A DNA stretch of 64,000 bases from Saccharothrix deserti. GTDB taxonomy: Bacteria > Actinomycetota > Actinomycetes > Mycobacteriales > Pseudonocardiaceae. Where the stretch lies: the NCBI RefSeq assembly GCF_009769385.1, contig NZ_VKAB01000018.1:124001-188000 (forward strand), read 5' to 3'. Below the pieces are notes generated by a model. That model did no database searches. It was not told the DNA's origin and saw only the letters and a list, made by a program, of their open reading frames with translations. Made by a program: the position numbers and the translations under genes. Of this stretch, positions 48,644-59,118 are shown piece after piece; position 1 is the stretch's first letter, and the number at the start of each line of letters is the position of its first letter.

Positions 48644-49216
48644 TCAGCCCGCCCTTTGCAACAGCCAGCCCCGGTCGGCGGCCTTCGCGCCCGCCTGGAA
48701 CCTGCTGCGCGCGCCGAGCCGGTTCATGATGTCGGCGACCATCCGCCGCACCGTGCGCACCGACACGTCCAGCCGGGCCGCGGCGGCCTCGTCGGTGCTG
48801 CCGGCGAACAGCAGCGTCAGCAGCTCGCGTTCCCGCCGCGACAGCTCGCAGTCGTCGGACACGTCGTACGCGGCCACCGCCTCCGGCCAGATCCGCTCGA
48901 ACAGCTCGACCGCCGCACGCACCACGCTGGGCAGCTTGAACACCGCGACGCCCTGTTCGGCGGGCAGCAGTGCCGCGACACCGTCCACGACCACCGCGTC
49001 CATCGGCACGTGCGGCAACGTCCGCACCTCGCAGGGCGCCAGGGTCAGCGCCGCGGGCCGGAGCGCGTCGGGCAGCAGGACCCGGTAGCGCACGCCGCGA
49101 CGCAGGTTGGCCTGGTCGATCCGGCGCAATGTCATCCCGCGGGTGGCCATCACCACGACTTCGGTGTGGGCTTGGGCGAGCAGTGCGTCGATGCCGGTCG
49201 GCAACACCTTGATCAC
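48644..49216 (-). CDS. LuxR-type regulator linked to eccE
   Basis: 190 residues from GTG 49216, overlapping the eccE stop by 4 nt. The C-terminal helix-turn-helix is GerE-like ('LSRRERELLTLLFAGSTDEA', 'VSVRTVRRMVADIMNRLGA'). Residues 1-115 show 'HTEVVVMATRGMTLRRIDQA', a TrmB/phospholipase D-like fold often placed before such domains. It may bind a ligand rather than receive phosphate. Co-translation with eccE ties it to type VII secretion control. Confidence 0.82.
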   Translation of the reverse strand: MIKVLPTGIDALLAQAHTEVVVMATRGMTLRRIDQANLRRGVRYRVLLPDALRPAALTLAPCEVRTLPHVPMDAVVVDGVAALLPAEQGVAVFKLPSVVRAAVELFERIWPEAVAAYDVSDDCELSRRERELLTLLFAGSTDEAAAARLDVSVRTVRRMVADIMNRLGARSRFQAGAKAADRGWLLQRAG

Positions 49217-50073
49217 AGGACACCTCCGATGAGAAGCGAGGCGGCGACGCCCCGGGCGTGCAATCCATCAAGTCGTTCGAGCCGCACGTGTGCGGAGATC
49301 ACGCCGACCGCCGCTTCGACCGCGGCTTCGGCGGCGCCGGCGATGCGCAGCACCGCGTCGGCTTCGGTGAGGGCGACGGTCACCGCGACGCCGGGCGCGG
49401 CGGTGAGCAGCCAGTCCACGGTGGTGCGGGCGGTCGCGCCCGGGAGCCGGAAGCACGCCTGCGCGACGGGCCCGCTGTGCCAGTACCGCCACTCCTCGCG
49501 CACTTCGCGCCGTCCGGTGACGTGGCCGAGCGCGGCGATCGTGGTGACCAGGTCGTCCTCGGCGAGCAGGTCGGTGGTGACGCCTTGACGGCGCAGTTCA
49601 CGCCGTGTGCGCCGGGTCGAGTTGCCCAGCACGCGGACCACTTCGTCGTCGTGCCACAGCTCCGGTGTCCGGCGCGCCTGCACCGCCACCCACGCGCGGG
49701 GACGACGCACTTGACCACGCCCGACGTGCAGGACGACCCGCACGTCCGGCCCGGCGAGCCCGGCGAGGACACGCGGCACGGCCATCCGGGGCCGCAACAC
49801 CGCCACCACCCCGCCCGGCCCGTGCAGGTGATCGCCTTCCACCCACGCGCCGGGCGCCACGACGTCGAGCAACGCCCCCCGCCGCCCCCGCCGCAACCGA
49901 AACCCCAGGTACCGCCCAACCCACTCCGACAACCAGCGCCGACGCCACCGCCCCACCGCGAGCACCAGCACAACGGCCGCGCCGGTCCACAAAGACGCCG
50001 AGACAGCCCAATGCGCCCCAACCCCCGCGATCACCGCCAGCACGGCCAACTGCACCCACACCAACCTGATCAC
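49213..50073 (-). CDS. eccE: Type VII secretion protein EccE
   Basis: 286 residues from GTG 50073. Two N-terminal membrane helices ('VWVQLAVLAVIAGVGAHWAV', 'WTGAAVVLVLAVGRWR') precede a cytoplasmic or cell-wall-side domain with 'WVEGDHLHGPGGVVAVLRP', the arrangement of EccE. In ESX systems EccE sits at the rim of the EccB-C-D-E membrane complex. Here it is 11 kb away from eccD and eccB and on the opposite strand, together with regulator genes. The call rests on membrane plan and context. Confidence 0.72.
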   Translation of the reverse strand: MIRLVWVQLAVLAVIAGVGAHWAVSASLWTGAAVVLVLAVGRWRRRWLSEWVGRYLGFRLRRGRRGALLDVVAPGAWVEGDHLHGPGGVVAVLRPRMAVPRVLAGLAGPDVRVVLHVGRGQVRRPRAWVAVQARRTPELWHDDEVVRVLGNSTRRTRRELRRQGVTTDLLAEDDLVTTIAALGHVTGRREVREEWRYWHSGPVAQACFRLPGATARTTVDWLLTAAPGVAVTVALTEADAVLRIAGAAEAAVEAAVGVISAHVRLERLDGLHARGVAASLLIGGVL

Positions 50074-50149
50074 CGCGAACCCACCCCCGAACGCCCCGAG
50101 TCACCCGCACCCGAGCCCGACTCGACACCCGGCCCGCACACCGCCCCGA

Positions 50150-50830
50150 TCACGCCGCCACCTCCCGACGTGCCCGCACCAGCTCCGGCCCCGGCTCGAC
50201 ACCCAGCTCGGCAGCCAAGAAGTCGCACACCCGCTGGTACTCCGACAGCGCGCTCGCCCGCCGCCCCGCCGCGTGCAGGGCCCGCACCAGCCGCGCCCAA
50301 GTCCCCTCACGCAGCGGGTCCTCCGAGGTCAGCACGCGCAGCACCGCGATCGCCTCACCGTGCCTGCCCAACCGCGTGTAGGCGTCCGCCAACCGTTCCC
50401 GCAGCTCCCACCGCAGCTCCTGCAGCCACGCGGTGGCGGCCACCGCGGTCTCGGCCCGCAGCTCGGCGAACGGCGTCCCCCGCCACAACTCCAACGCGCT
50501 GTTCAGACAACCGACAGCTTCGTCAGCGGCCACCCGCTCAGACCGTTCCAGCAACGCCCGCGCGACGTCCGAGTCCACCTCACCCGGCGAGACGCGCAGC
50601 CGGTACGACCTGGGCCGGGCGTCGATGCGACCGGGCGGCAGCACCTGCCGCAACTGCCAGACGTACGTCCGCACGTTGCGGTCCGCCGACGCCGGGACGG
50701 CCTGTTCCTGCCAGATCTCGTCGATCAGCTCGTCTAGGCTGACCCACGCGTTAGCGTGCAGGAGCAACGCGGCCAGGAGGGTGGCGGGCTTGCGGGCACC
50801 GGCTTGCGGGCCGAGGACTCGGAAGATCAC
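50150..50830 (-). CDS. SARP/AfsR-type BTAD regulator
   Basis: 226 residues from GTG 50830. An OmpR-like DNA-binding head ('ARKPATLLAALLLHANAWVS', 'VRTYVWQLRQVLP') is followed by a bacterial transcriptional activation domain ('RWELRERLADAYTRLGRHGE', 'ALSEYQRVCDFLAAELGVEP'), as in SARPs. No ATPase or TPR extension is present. SARPs usually activate specialised metabolite genes, but here the neighbours are type VII and two-component genes. It is divergent from the response regulator at 50871, with only 40 nt between. Confidence 0.88.
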   Translation of the reverse strand: MIFRVLGPQAGARKPATLLAALLLHANAWVSLDELIDEIWQEQAVPASADRNVRTYVWQLRQVLPPGRIDARPRSYRLRVSPGEVDSDVARALLERSERVAADEAVGCLNSALELWRGTPFAELRAETAVAATAWLQELRWELRERLADAYTRLGRHGEAIAVLRVLTSEDPLREGTWARLVRALHAAGRRASALSEYQRVCDFLAAELGVEPGPELVRARREVAA

Positions 50831-50870
50831 GCCGCCAACGATCCGTCACGACACATGAGGTTCTGATGAC

Positions 50871-51542
50871 ATGCGGGTGATGGTGGTGGAGGACGACGAG
50901 AACCTCCGGGTCGCGGTGGCGGCCGAGCTGCGCGGCGTCGAGCTGGGCGGCACCGCGCTGGACGTCGACACCGCGGCCGACATCGCCGCCGCCCACCGCG
51001 CGTTCAGCAGCAACGACTACGCCTGCGTCGTCTTCGACCGCATGCTGCCCGACGGCGACGCCATCGACTACGTCCAGGCCCAACGCGGACGCGGTTGGAC
51101 GGTGCCGGTCCTCTTCCTCACCGCGCGCGACGCGGTCGGCGACAGGGTGGCGGGCTTCGCCCACGGCGGGGACGACTACCTGGTCAAACCGTTCGCCATC
51201 GAGGAGCTGACCGCGCGGGTGCTCAAGCTGTGCCGCCGCACCGGCGCCGGGAGACCGGCCGTGCTGCGCCACGCCGACCTGGAGGTGGACTGCATCCGGC
51301 ACGAGGTGCGCCGCGCCGGCGTGCTGCTCTCGCTGTCCGGCAAGGAGTTCGCCGTGCTGGAGTACCTGGCCACGCACGCCGGGCAGGTGGTCAGCCGCAC
51401 CGACCTGATCGAGCACTGCTGGGACGACGAGCCCATGGCGAACGTGGTCGAAGCCGTGGTCAAGAGGCTGCGACGCAAGCTGCACGCGCCGGAGCTGATC
51501 CACACCGTCCACGGACACGGCTACCGGTTGGGCAGCGCATGA
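50871..51542 (+). CDS. OmpR-family response regulator
   Basis: 223 residues from ATG 50871. The receiver has 'VVEDDEN', phospho-acceptor Asp56 in 'VVFDRMLPDGD' and Lys in 'DDYLVKPF'; the winged helix has 'LSLSGKEFAVLEYLATHAGQ' and 'IHTVHGHGYRLG'. It is paired with the kinase gene downstream, joined by a 26-codon micro-ORF. It is a paralogue of the regulator at 47962-48618. It may control the eccE-side or MoxR-side genes. Confidence 0.92.
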   Translation: MRVMVVEDDENLRVAVAAELRGVELGGTALDVDTAADIAAAHRAFSSNDYACVVFDRMLPDGDAIDYVQAQRGRGWTVPVLFLTARDAVGDRVAGFAHGGDDYLVKPFAIEELTARVLKLCRRTGAGRPAVLRHADLEVDCIRHEVRRAGVLLSLSGKEFAVLEYLATHAGQVVSRTDLIEHCWDDEPMANVVEAVVKRLRRKLHAPELIHTVHGHGYRLGSA

Positions 51543-51619
51543 GCGAGCTTGCGAGCGAATCGTCCAACACAGCGTGCGCCGCTCTTGCCACGCCGAGCCC
51601 TGGCGAGGTGTGCGCATGA
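51539..51619 (+). CDS. 26-codon coupling micro-ORF between regulator and kinase
   Basis: ATG 51539 overlaps the regulator stop (ATGA), and its own TGA overlaps the kinase ATG at 51616 (ATGA). The peptide MSELASESSNTACAALATPS plus six residues looks unconstrained. The DNA 'GAGCGAGCTTGCGAGCGAAT' resembles the short GCGAGC-rich inserts common in actinomycete genomes. It may keep translational coupling after an insertion. Confidence 0.45.
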   Translation: MSELASESSNTACAALATPSPGEVCA

Positions 51620-52851
51620 GTGGGTCGGCGGCACGGCTGCGCGCGTTGCGGCGGCTGCTCACCGTGCTGTTCACCGCGATGAACACCGCCGGCCTGCTCG
51701 TGCTCGCCATCCTGGTGATCCGGGAGGACCAGGAGCAGGGCGTCGCCGAGCTCGACGCCGACCTGCACCGGGTCACCGCCGTGGCGAGGAGGCTGATCGA
51801 CTTCGACGAGTCGCTGATCACCGCAGACCTCGTCCGCGACCCGATCAACCGCGAATGCCCGCAGTTCGCGATCCTGCCCGGCGGCGCGGGCCCCGAGTAC
51901 CGCGGCCACATGAGCGCGCAGAACTGCGTGTCCGTCGACGCCGGCGTGCTCAGCGGCCTGGCCACCTCGGCGGTGAGCGAGGGCAAGACGGTGTGGGGCC
52001 CGAAGGACAACCTGCGGGTGCGTGCCGAGCCGTTGGAGAGAACCAGCGGCGAGGTGATCGGCGCGATCGTCGCCTACAGCGACATGGGCGAGGAACGGGC
52101 ACGCCACCTCGGCGTGGTGTGGCGGGTCGTCGGCGGCTGCCTGGTGCTGGTGATCGCGCTCGGCCTCGCCGGGCACGTGCTGTCCGGCCGCGCGATCCGG
52201 CCCGCCGCGGCGGCGTTGGAGCAGCAGGAGGTGCTGCTCGCGGAAACCGCGCACGACCTGCGCACACCGGTGGCGGCACTGCGCGCGCTCGCCGAGACCG
52301 CGTTGCGCAACCCCGGCCAGCACGCCGAGCTGCTGCCGCGCACGGTCGGGCTGGCCGCGCGGATGGGCGGCATCATCGACGGCCTGCTGGTGCGGGCCCG
52401 GCTGGCGGCGGGCGTCGAGCAGCTGGCGATCCAACCGATCTGGCTGGACCAGCTGGTGGCCGTGGTGGTCGAGGAGACGCCCGCGCCGGACACCCGGGTC
52501 ACCGTCACCGCCGCGCCGACCATGGTCAACGCCGACCCGAGCCTGCTGCAACGCGCGATCGGCAACCTGCTGACCAACGCGCTGCGGCACGGCCGCCGCC
52601 CGGACGGCGAGGCGATGGTGCACATCACCGTCGCCGGCGGCCGGGTGACGGTGGCCGACAACGGGCCGGGCATCGACCCGGCGGCGGCCGAGGGCGTGTT
52701 CGAGCGCTTCACCGGCTCCGGCGCGTCGTCCGGGCTCGGGCTGTCGATCGTGCGCTGGGTCGCCCTGGCGCACGGCGGCACGCTGCGGGTGTTCAACGCC
52801 GAGGAGGGCGGCGCGATCTTCGAGTTGATCCTGCCGGTCAGCGGACCGTGA
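51616..52851 (+). CDS. Sensor histidine kinase
   Basis: 411 residues from ATG 51616. Two membrane helices (about 13-33 and 168-188) enclose an extracellular sensor of about 130 residues with two cysteines. A HAMP-like stretch is followed by the dimerisation helix with His213 in 'AETAHDLRTPVAALR'. The ATPase domain has N box 'AIGNLLTNALRHG', G1 'VADNGPGIDP' and G2 'SSGLGLSIVRWV'. It should phosphorylate the upstream regulator and perhaps its paralogue. Its 3' end overlaps the convergent next gene by 14 nt. Confidence 0.92.
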   Translation: MSGSAARLRALRRLLTVLFTAMNTAGLLVLAILVIREDQEQGVAELDADLHRVTAVARRLIDFDESLITADLVRDPINRECPQFAILPGGAGPEYRGHMSAQNCVSVDAGVLSGLATSAVSEGKTVWGPKDNLRVRAEPLERTSGEVIGAIVAYSDMGEERARHLGVVWRVVGGCLVLVIALGLAGHVLSGRAIRPAAAALEQQEVLLAETAHDLRTPVAALRALAETALRNPGQHAELLPRTVGLAARMGGIIDGLLVRARLAAGVEQLAIQPIWLDQLVAVVVEETPAPDTRVTVTAAPTMVNADPSLLQRAIGNLLTNALRHGRRPDGEAMVHITVAGGRVTVADNGPGIDPAAAEGVFERFTGSGASSGLGLSIVRWVALAHGGTLRVFNAEEGGAIFELILPVSGP

Positions 52852-53296
52852 ACGTCTCCCACGGCTTCAGCCGCACCCAGTCGTCGTCCAACCGGTACGC
52901 GAGGAGATACGTGTATTCGCCGGGCGTGTTGAAGGCGCGTTGGAGGGTGATCTCCTGCGCGGTCGTGCCGATCGCGTGCTCGCGCAGCTCGGGGAAGTCG
53001 CGCGACTCGTTGGTCGAGTTCTGCACGACCTGCACGGTCAACGCGCGCACCGTGATCGGCCGATCGGCCGCGACTGTGGCGCGGACCACAACCTCCTCGC
53101 CGGCCTTGGGCACCCGGGGTTCCAGGCGCAGGGTGGCGAGGACGGTCGGTGTCGGCGGGAGGTCGGCCACGGGCACGTCCCGCTCACCGGTCAGCAGGAC
53201 CGCGAGAACGAGCACCGCGACCAGCGCCGGCACGCCGAGGAGCAGCAGGAACCGGGAACGAGACAAGGGCTGGACCGTTTCTGTATCGGGTGTCAT
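52838..53296 (-). CDS. Membrane-anchored protein with Ig-like domain, unknown function
   Basis: 152 residues from ATG 53296. One membrane helix at 17-37 (LLLLGVPALVAVLVLAVLLT) precedes an extracellular beta-sandwich ('VLATLRLEPRVPKAGEEVVV', 'PGEYTYLLAYRLDD'). No cysteines or catalytic motif are seen. It is convergent with the kinase gene and divergent from the large secreted protein gene at 53331, so it may share control with that gene. The function is unknown. Confidence 0.72.
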   Translation of the reverse strand: MTPDTETVQPLSRSRFLLLLGVPALVAVLVLAVLLTGERDVPVADLPPTPTVLATLRLEPRVPKAGEEVVVRATVAADRPITVRALTVQVVQNSTNESRDFPELREHAIGTTAQEITLQRAFNTPGEYTYLLAYRLDDDWVRLKPWETFTVR

Positions 53297-53330
53297 ACGC
53301 TACGTGATTGCAGACTAGGGGGTCGGTGCC

Positions 53331-55138
53331 ATGAGAATCTCAGTGAAGTGGCGGGGCCGCGTGCCGGTCGCCCTGCTGACCGCCGCGAGCCTCACCGTGG
53401 CCGGCCTGGCCATCGGCGGCGCGTCGGGCGTGCCGCAGCTGGAGTTCCTGCAATCCGGGCACTGGGTGCTGAACTCGGCGCTCGGCAAGGTGTTCCACGT
53501 CGACGGCGCGACCAAGCAGGTCAACGCCGAGGTCGCCATGCCGGACGCCGAGCAGGGCAGCCTGGTCGTGCAGAGCGACAGCAGCGGTTACGTCATCGGC
53601 AAGGGCAAGTACACCGAGTTCGGCAAGTCGACGCTGCGGGTCGAGGGCACGACCGCCGCGCCGACCGAGGCCGAGCTGCCGGTGGCGCTGGAAGGCGCGG
53701 GCGGCCCGTACCTGATCTACCGGGAGACCGGCCGCGTGGTGCGGCTCAGCGGTGACGAGCCCACACCGCCGATCGCGATCGGCGAGCGGCTGGGTCACCC
53801 GGTGGCCACCCCGGACGGCACGTTGTGGCTGCACAAGATCGAGAGCGGCCAGCTGTGCCACCTGTCCGCGGGCGCCACCGCGCCGTCCTGCCCGGCCGCG
53901 ATCACCCCGGGACACACCGGCGGCCTGACCGTCGTCGGCGACCAGCCGGTGTTCGTCGACACGACCGCCGACACGATGCAGGTGGTGGAGGACAACGGCC
54001 TCGGCCGGCCGAAGGCCATCGGCAAGGACATGCCGGACACCACGAAGATCGGCCCCGGCGACGTCACCGGCCGCGTGCCGATGGTCGACCCCGCCGGCAC
54101 CTTGTACCTGGTGGACACGGCGGACGTGGTCGGCGACCGGCCCCCCGCGCAGATCGTGACGGTGCCGCTGGGGCCGGGCGACTACGCCGTGCCGGAGGCC
54201 ACCGGCTCCACCGTGGCGGTGCTCGACCAGCGCGGCGGCACCCTGCACACCTACGACGGCACCGGCGGCAAGCGCGGGTCGACCCCAGTGCCGGCGGAAC
54301 GCGGCTCACCGCGGCTGACCAAGGGCGAGGACAAGCGGCTCTACGTCGAGAGCGGCGAGGGCAAGCACGTGCTGGTGGTCGACATCGAGGGCAAGGTGAC
54401 CCCCGTGCCGGTGGACGGCACCGGGACCAGCGGTTCCCGCACGCCCGAGCCGCCACCGTCCGAGTCGACCACGACGCCCCCGATCACCACCACGCCACCA
54501 CCGGCTGTCGGCACCCAGCAGCCCCCCGCGCAGCAGCAGCCGACGCAGCGTCGGCAGACGCCGCCACCGCCGCCGCCGATCCCGGCGAGCCCACCGGGTG
54601 CGCCTGGCGGGTTGAACGCGACGCCGGGCAACGGCTCCGTCGTGCTGGCGTGGGGCGCCGCCGCCGCCAACGGCGCGTCCGTCACCGCCTACCAGATCAG
54701 CTGGAACGGCGGCTCGGCCTCGGTCGGCGGTGGTGAACGCGGCTTCACCGCCTCGGGCCTGGCCAACGGCACCGCGTACACGTTCACCGTGGTCGCCCAG
54801 AACTCGGCCGGATCGGGTCCGCCCGCATCCGCGGCAGCCACACCACGGCAGCCGATGACGATCACGGTGTCGCGCGGCCCGGATTACGACGACGGCGATA
54901 CCTGCCGGAACCCGGACTGCGCCTACATGCACATCGAGATGCGGGGCTTCGCCCCGAACACCGACTACCGCCTGGTGCCGTACTCCTCCAATCCGGACTA
55001 CAGCAACGGTGGAGCCACGGTGCGCACCGACGCGCAGGGCAACAAGACGACCGATCGGTTCTACTACGGCAGCCCCGGCCGGACGGTGTGGGTGGTCGCG
55101 GGTGGCGTCGAGTCGAACCGTTTGTACTGGGAGGACCG

Positions 55139-55142
<4 letters not shown>
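53331..55142 (+). CDS. Secreted beta-propeller-like protein with Pro-rich linker and FN3 domain
   Basis: 603 residues from ATG 53331. A signal or anchor (VPVALLTAASLTVAGLAIGG) is followed by repeats resembling a seven-bladed propeller to about residue 365. A Pro/Thr/Gln-rich linker (about 370-425) comes next, then a fibronectin-type III domain ('PGGLNATPGNGSVVLAWGAA', 'AYTFTVVAQNSAGSG'). The last 90 residues form a Cys-containing beta domain. Such proteins commonly precede MoxR-DUF58-transglutaminase genes in actinomycetes. Its stop overlaps the MoxR start, so it is the first gene of that operon. An extracellular binding role is likely. Confidence 0.8.
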
Positions 55143-56089
<947 letters not shown>

Positions 56090-56092
56090 CCG

Positions 56093-57139
56093 GTGCGGTT
56101 GACCCGACGCGGCGTCGCCGTGCTCGTCGTGGCCGTGCTGTGCGGTGTGGGCGGTTTCCTGGCCGGCTACCCGTTGTTCCAGGCGTTGGCGGGGCTGTCG
56201 GTGGGCGCGGTGGTGGCGGCGTTCTTCGTCGCGGCCCGGCGTCCGCGCGTCGACGTGCGCCGCGACGTCTACCCCGACCGGGTCGAGCGGGGACGGCCCG
56301 CGTTGGCGCGGTTGGCGGTGCGGCACGCGGGCGGCGGCTTCACCGCGCGGGACCGGTGCGGGCCCCACGTGCGGGGCGTGGTCGTGCGGGCGGACGCGGT
56401 GTACCGGTACGAACTGCCGACGACTTCCCGTGGGAAGCACACCGTCGGCCCGTTGGCGATCGAACGCGCCGACCCGTTGGGGCTGGTGCGCAACCTCGTG
56501 GACACCGGTGACACGGTGACGCTGTGGGTGCACCCCCGGCTGCACCCGGCCCGGCCGTTCGCCGGCGGTTACCGGCGGCACCACCACGACGGCCCGACCA
56601 CCGACCAGTCGCCGCGCGGTTCGCTGGACCTGCGCGAGGTGCGCGAGTACGTGCCCGGTGACGAGGTGCGGCTGGTGCACTGGAAGGCGACCGCGCGGAC
56701 CGGTCGGCTGATGGTGCGCGACTACGCCGACCCGGACCAGCCCCGGTTCACGTTGCTGCTGGACACCAGGCACCCCAAGGGTTTCGAGGAGGCCGTGGAG
56801 ATCGCCGCTTCCCTGCTGCACGCGGGTGTCGTCGCCGGTCGTCACGGACGGCTGCTGACGCCGTGCGGGGTGGACGTGACCGTGCGGGGCGGGGTGTTGG
56901 GGGCTCGGCGGTTGTTGGACGAGCTGTGCGTGTTGGGGGTGCGGTCCGATGCCGCGTTGCCGTCACGTCCGCCCGGCAGCCTGGTGGTGGTGACGGCGGG
57001 TCCGCTCGACGCGATCGCGCCGCTGCGGCCGGATGTCGTGTTCTCCCTCGGTGGTCCCGGTGACGTGGTCGGGGCGCGGGTGATCTGGGCGCCGGACGCC
57101 GAGCGTGCCGTGCGGCGCTGGAACGAGGCGGTGGGGTGA
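56093..57139 (+). CDS. DUF58-domain membrane protein
   Basis: 348 residues from GTG 56093. Two N-terminal membrane helices ('AVLVVAVLCGVGGFLAGYPL', 'ALAGLSVGAVVAAFFVAARR') are followed by a beta domain and the DUF58 signature 'LREVREYVPGDEVRLVHWKA' plus 'TARTGRLMVRDY'. The last third resembles a VWA fold ('FTLLLDTRHPKGFEEAVEIA'). It is the standard partner of MoxR. It overlaps the next gene by GTGA. Confidence 0.9.
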   Translation: MRLTRRGVAVLVVAVLCGVGGFLAGYPLFQALAGLSVGAVVAAFFVAARRPRVDVRRDVYPDRVERGRPALARLAVRHAGGGFTARDRCGPHVRGVVVRADAVYRYELPTTSRGKHTVGPLAIERADPLGLVRNLVDTGDTVTLWVHPRLHPARPFAGGYRRHHHDGPTTDQSPRGSLDLREVREYVPGDEVRLVHWKATARTGRLMVRDYADPDQPRFTLLLDTRHPKGFEEAVEIAASLLHAGVVAGRHGRLLTPCGVDVTVRGGVLGARRLLDELCVLGVRSDAALPSRPPGSLVVVTAGPLDAIAPLRPDVVFSLGGPGDVVGARVIWAPDAERAVRRWNEAVG

Positions 57140-59115
57140 GCGTCCTGTTGGGTGTGCCCGCTGTGCGCGGGTCGGGGGTCGTGGCGGTTTTCGCGGCCGC
57201 TTCGGTGGCGGGTCTGCTGTTCGGGCCGGTGTTCGGGGTCGGCGCGTTGCTGCTGCCGGTCGGTGCGACCGTGCTGCCTTCTCTCGCGGTGACGTTGTGG
57301 CTGCGTTCGCGTGAGGCTTGGCGTGCGGTGGCGGCGGTCGTCGCGGGGCTGGCGGGTCTGCTGGTCGCGTTGCGTGCCAACCCCTCGGCCGTGCTCGCCG
57401 GGGTGACGGACTCGTGGCGGCTGGCGTTGCAGACGACGTGGCCCGCGCTCCCGGAACCCGAGGTCGTCGTCTTCGTGCCGCTGCTGGTGTTGGCCGCTTC
57501 GGTGTTCGGGGTCGAACTGCTGCTCCGGCTGCGGGCGCCGTTGGTTTCCCTCCTGCCCTCGCTGGGTGTGGTGGCGTTGAGCCAGGCTTACGCGGCGGCC
57601 AGTGGTGCGCCGGCGATCCTGGCCGCTGTCGTCTTCGCCGCCTGTGGTGCGGTGATCGTCGCGCGTGGGATTCCTTGGGCGGCGGTGGCGCTCGGGGTCG
57701 TCGGCGCGGTGGCGTTGGGTGCGGTGTCGTCCGGGCCGGCTTTGTCGTTGCGGACGGATGAGTTCGCGCCGTTGGCGACGCCGCGGGTGGCCAGTCCGCT
57801 GGACGAGTTGCCGTCGCGGCTGGCCGATCCTTCGAAGCCGGTGTTCGAGTACACGTCGTCCGCCCGGGTCGACCGGTGGCCGATCGCGGTGCTGGACGAG
57901 TTCGACGGGGTGAACTGGACGCCCGGTGGTGAGCTGCGGCGGATGGGCGCGGGACTGCCGCCCGTCGTCGAGTCGCCTTCGTCCCGGTCGGCCGAGGTGA
58001 GGTTGCTGGAGTCGTTGGGCAGGCCTTGGCTGCCGAGCCAGACCTGGCCTGCCACGGTGGAGGGCGTCGACGCGCTGGTGGATCCGGCGCGTGGCACTTT
58101 GCTGAGCGAGGCCGATGTTTCCTCGTACACGTTGACCTGGTGGGAGCCGCAGGTCGACCCCACATCGTTGATGGGGAAGGCGATCGACCCCTCGGCGCCG
58201 GGCGGGAAGGCCGGGGTCGGCACGGCGCCGGCTTCGGTCCACGCGTTGGCGAACGCGGCGGTGCAGGAGATGCGTTCGTCGTTCCGGACCGCGATGGTGC
58301 TGGAGAAGTACATGCGGGACAACTACGAGCTGGTGACCACCGGTGACCTGCCGGTCGGGCACGGGTGGCCGCAGTTGGAGCGGTTCCTCACCGTTGAGAA
58401 GCGCGGGACGCGCGAGCAGTTCGCGGCGGCGTACGTGGCCATGGCCCGGCTGCTCGGGATCCCGGCGCGGTTGGTGGTCGGGTTCGCCGGGCCGGACAGC
58501 GGTTCGGTGGTGCGCAACGGGGACGCGCTGGCGTGGCCCGAGGTGGCCGTGGCCGGTGTCGGGTGGGTTGCGTTGGACCCGACGGGGTCGGCGCGGGTGT
58601 CGTCGGCTTCGAACGGGCTGTCCGCGGTGACGGAGGAGGCCCGTTCCCAGTTGCCGCCGGTGGAGGACATGGTGTCACCCGATCTGCCGGCGGCCCCCGA
58701 GGACGTCGCTCCGACCACTCGGGTGCCGTGGGCGTTGGCGTTGTGGCTGCTGGTCGTGCCGGCGGTGGGTTGGCTGCCGGCGGTGCCGGTGCTGGTGGGT
58801 GTGCGGTCGTGGCGACGCCGGCGTTCCGGCACGGTGGCCGACGCGTGGGCCGAGGTGCGCGATCGTTTGCGCAGGCACGGGGTGGCGGTGACGCCCGCGA
58901 TGACCGTCCGGGACGCCGCTACCGCCGCCCGACCCGTGGTCGACCCGCCGACTGCGGATGCCTTGTCGGGCCTGGCGACGGCCGTGGACGCCACGATGTG
59001 GTCCGGTGCACCGGTGGACGCGCGAGCGCAGGCGTGGGCGGCGGTGCGAGCGGTGCGAGCGGGTTTGGCGCGGCGTCCGTGGAAAGCCCGGCTACGAGCC
59101 GCGTTCCGCTACTGA
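57136..59115 (+). CDS. Transglutaminase-fold membrane protein, catalytic residues apparently lost
   Basis: 659 residues from GTG 57136. Five to six membrane helices (1-200) and a C-terminal helix (about 530-555) enclose an extracellular domain with a transglutaminase-like core: 'TREQFAAAYVAMARLLGIPA' and 'RLVVGF', then 'LAWPEVAVAGVGWVALDPTG'. The usual Cys of GxCxxFA is replaced (RGTREQFA), and the His of HAWPEV is Ala (LAWPEV). It is therefore probably non-catalytic and may be a scaffold for MoxR/DUF58. It ends 3 nt before the convergent pseudokinase gene. Confidence 0.85.
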   Translation: MSVLLGVPAVRGSGVVAVFAAASVAGLLFGPVFGVGALLLPVGATVLPSLAVTLWLRSREAWRAVAAVVAGLAGLLVALRANPSAVLAGVTDSWRLALQTTWPALPEPEVVVFVPLLVLAASVFGVELLLRLRAPLVSLLPSLGVVALSQAYAAASGAPAILAAVVFAACGAVIVARGIPWAAVALGVVGAVALGAVSSGPALSLRTDEFAPLATPRVASPLDELPSRLADPSKPVFEYTSSARVDRWPIAVLDEFDGVNWTPGGELRRMGAGLPPVVESPSSRSAEVRLLESLGRPWLPSQTWPATVEGVDALVDPARGTLLSEADVSSYTLTWWEPQVDPTSLMGKAIDPSAPGGKAGVGTAPASVHALANAAVQEMRSSFRTAMVLEKYMRDNYELVTTGDLPVGHGWPQLERFLTVEKRGTREQFAAAYVAMARLLGIPARLVVGFAGPDSGSVVRNGDALAWPEVAVAGVGWVALDPTGSARVSSASNGLSAVTEEARSQLPPVEDMVSPDLPAAPEDVAPTTRVPWALALWLLVVPAVGWLPAVPVLVGVRSWRRRRSGTVADAWAEVRDRLRRHGVAVTPAMTVRDAATAARPVVDPPTADALSGLATAVDATMWSGAPVDARAQAWAAVRAVRAGLARRPWKARLRAAFRY

Positions 59116-59118
59116 TCG

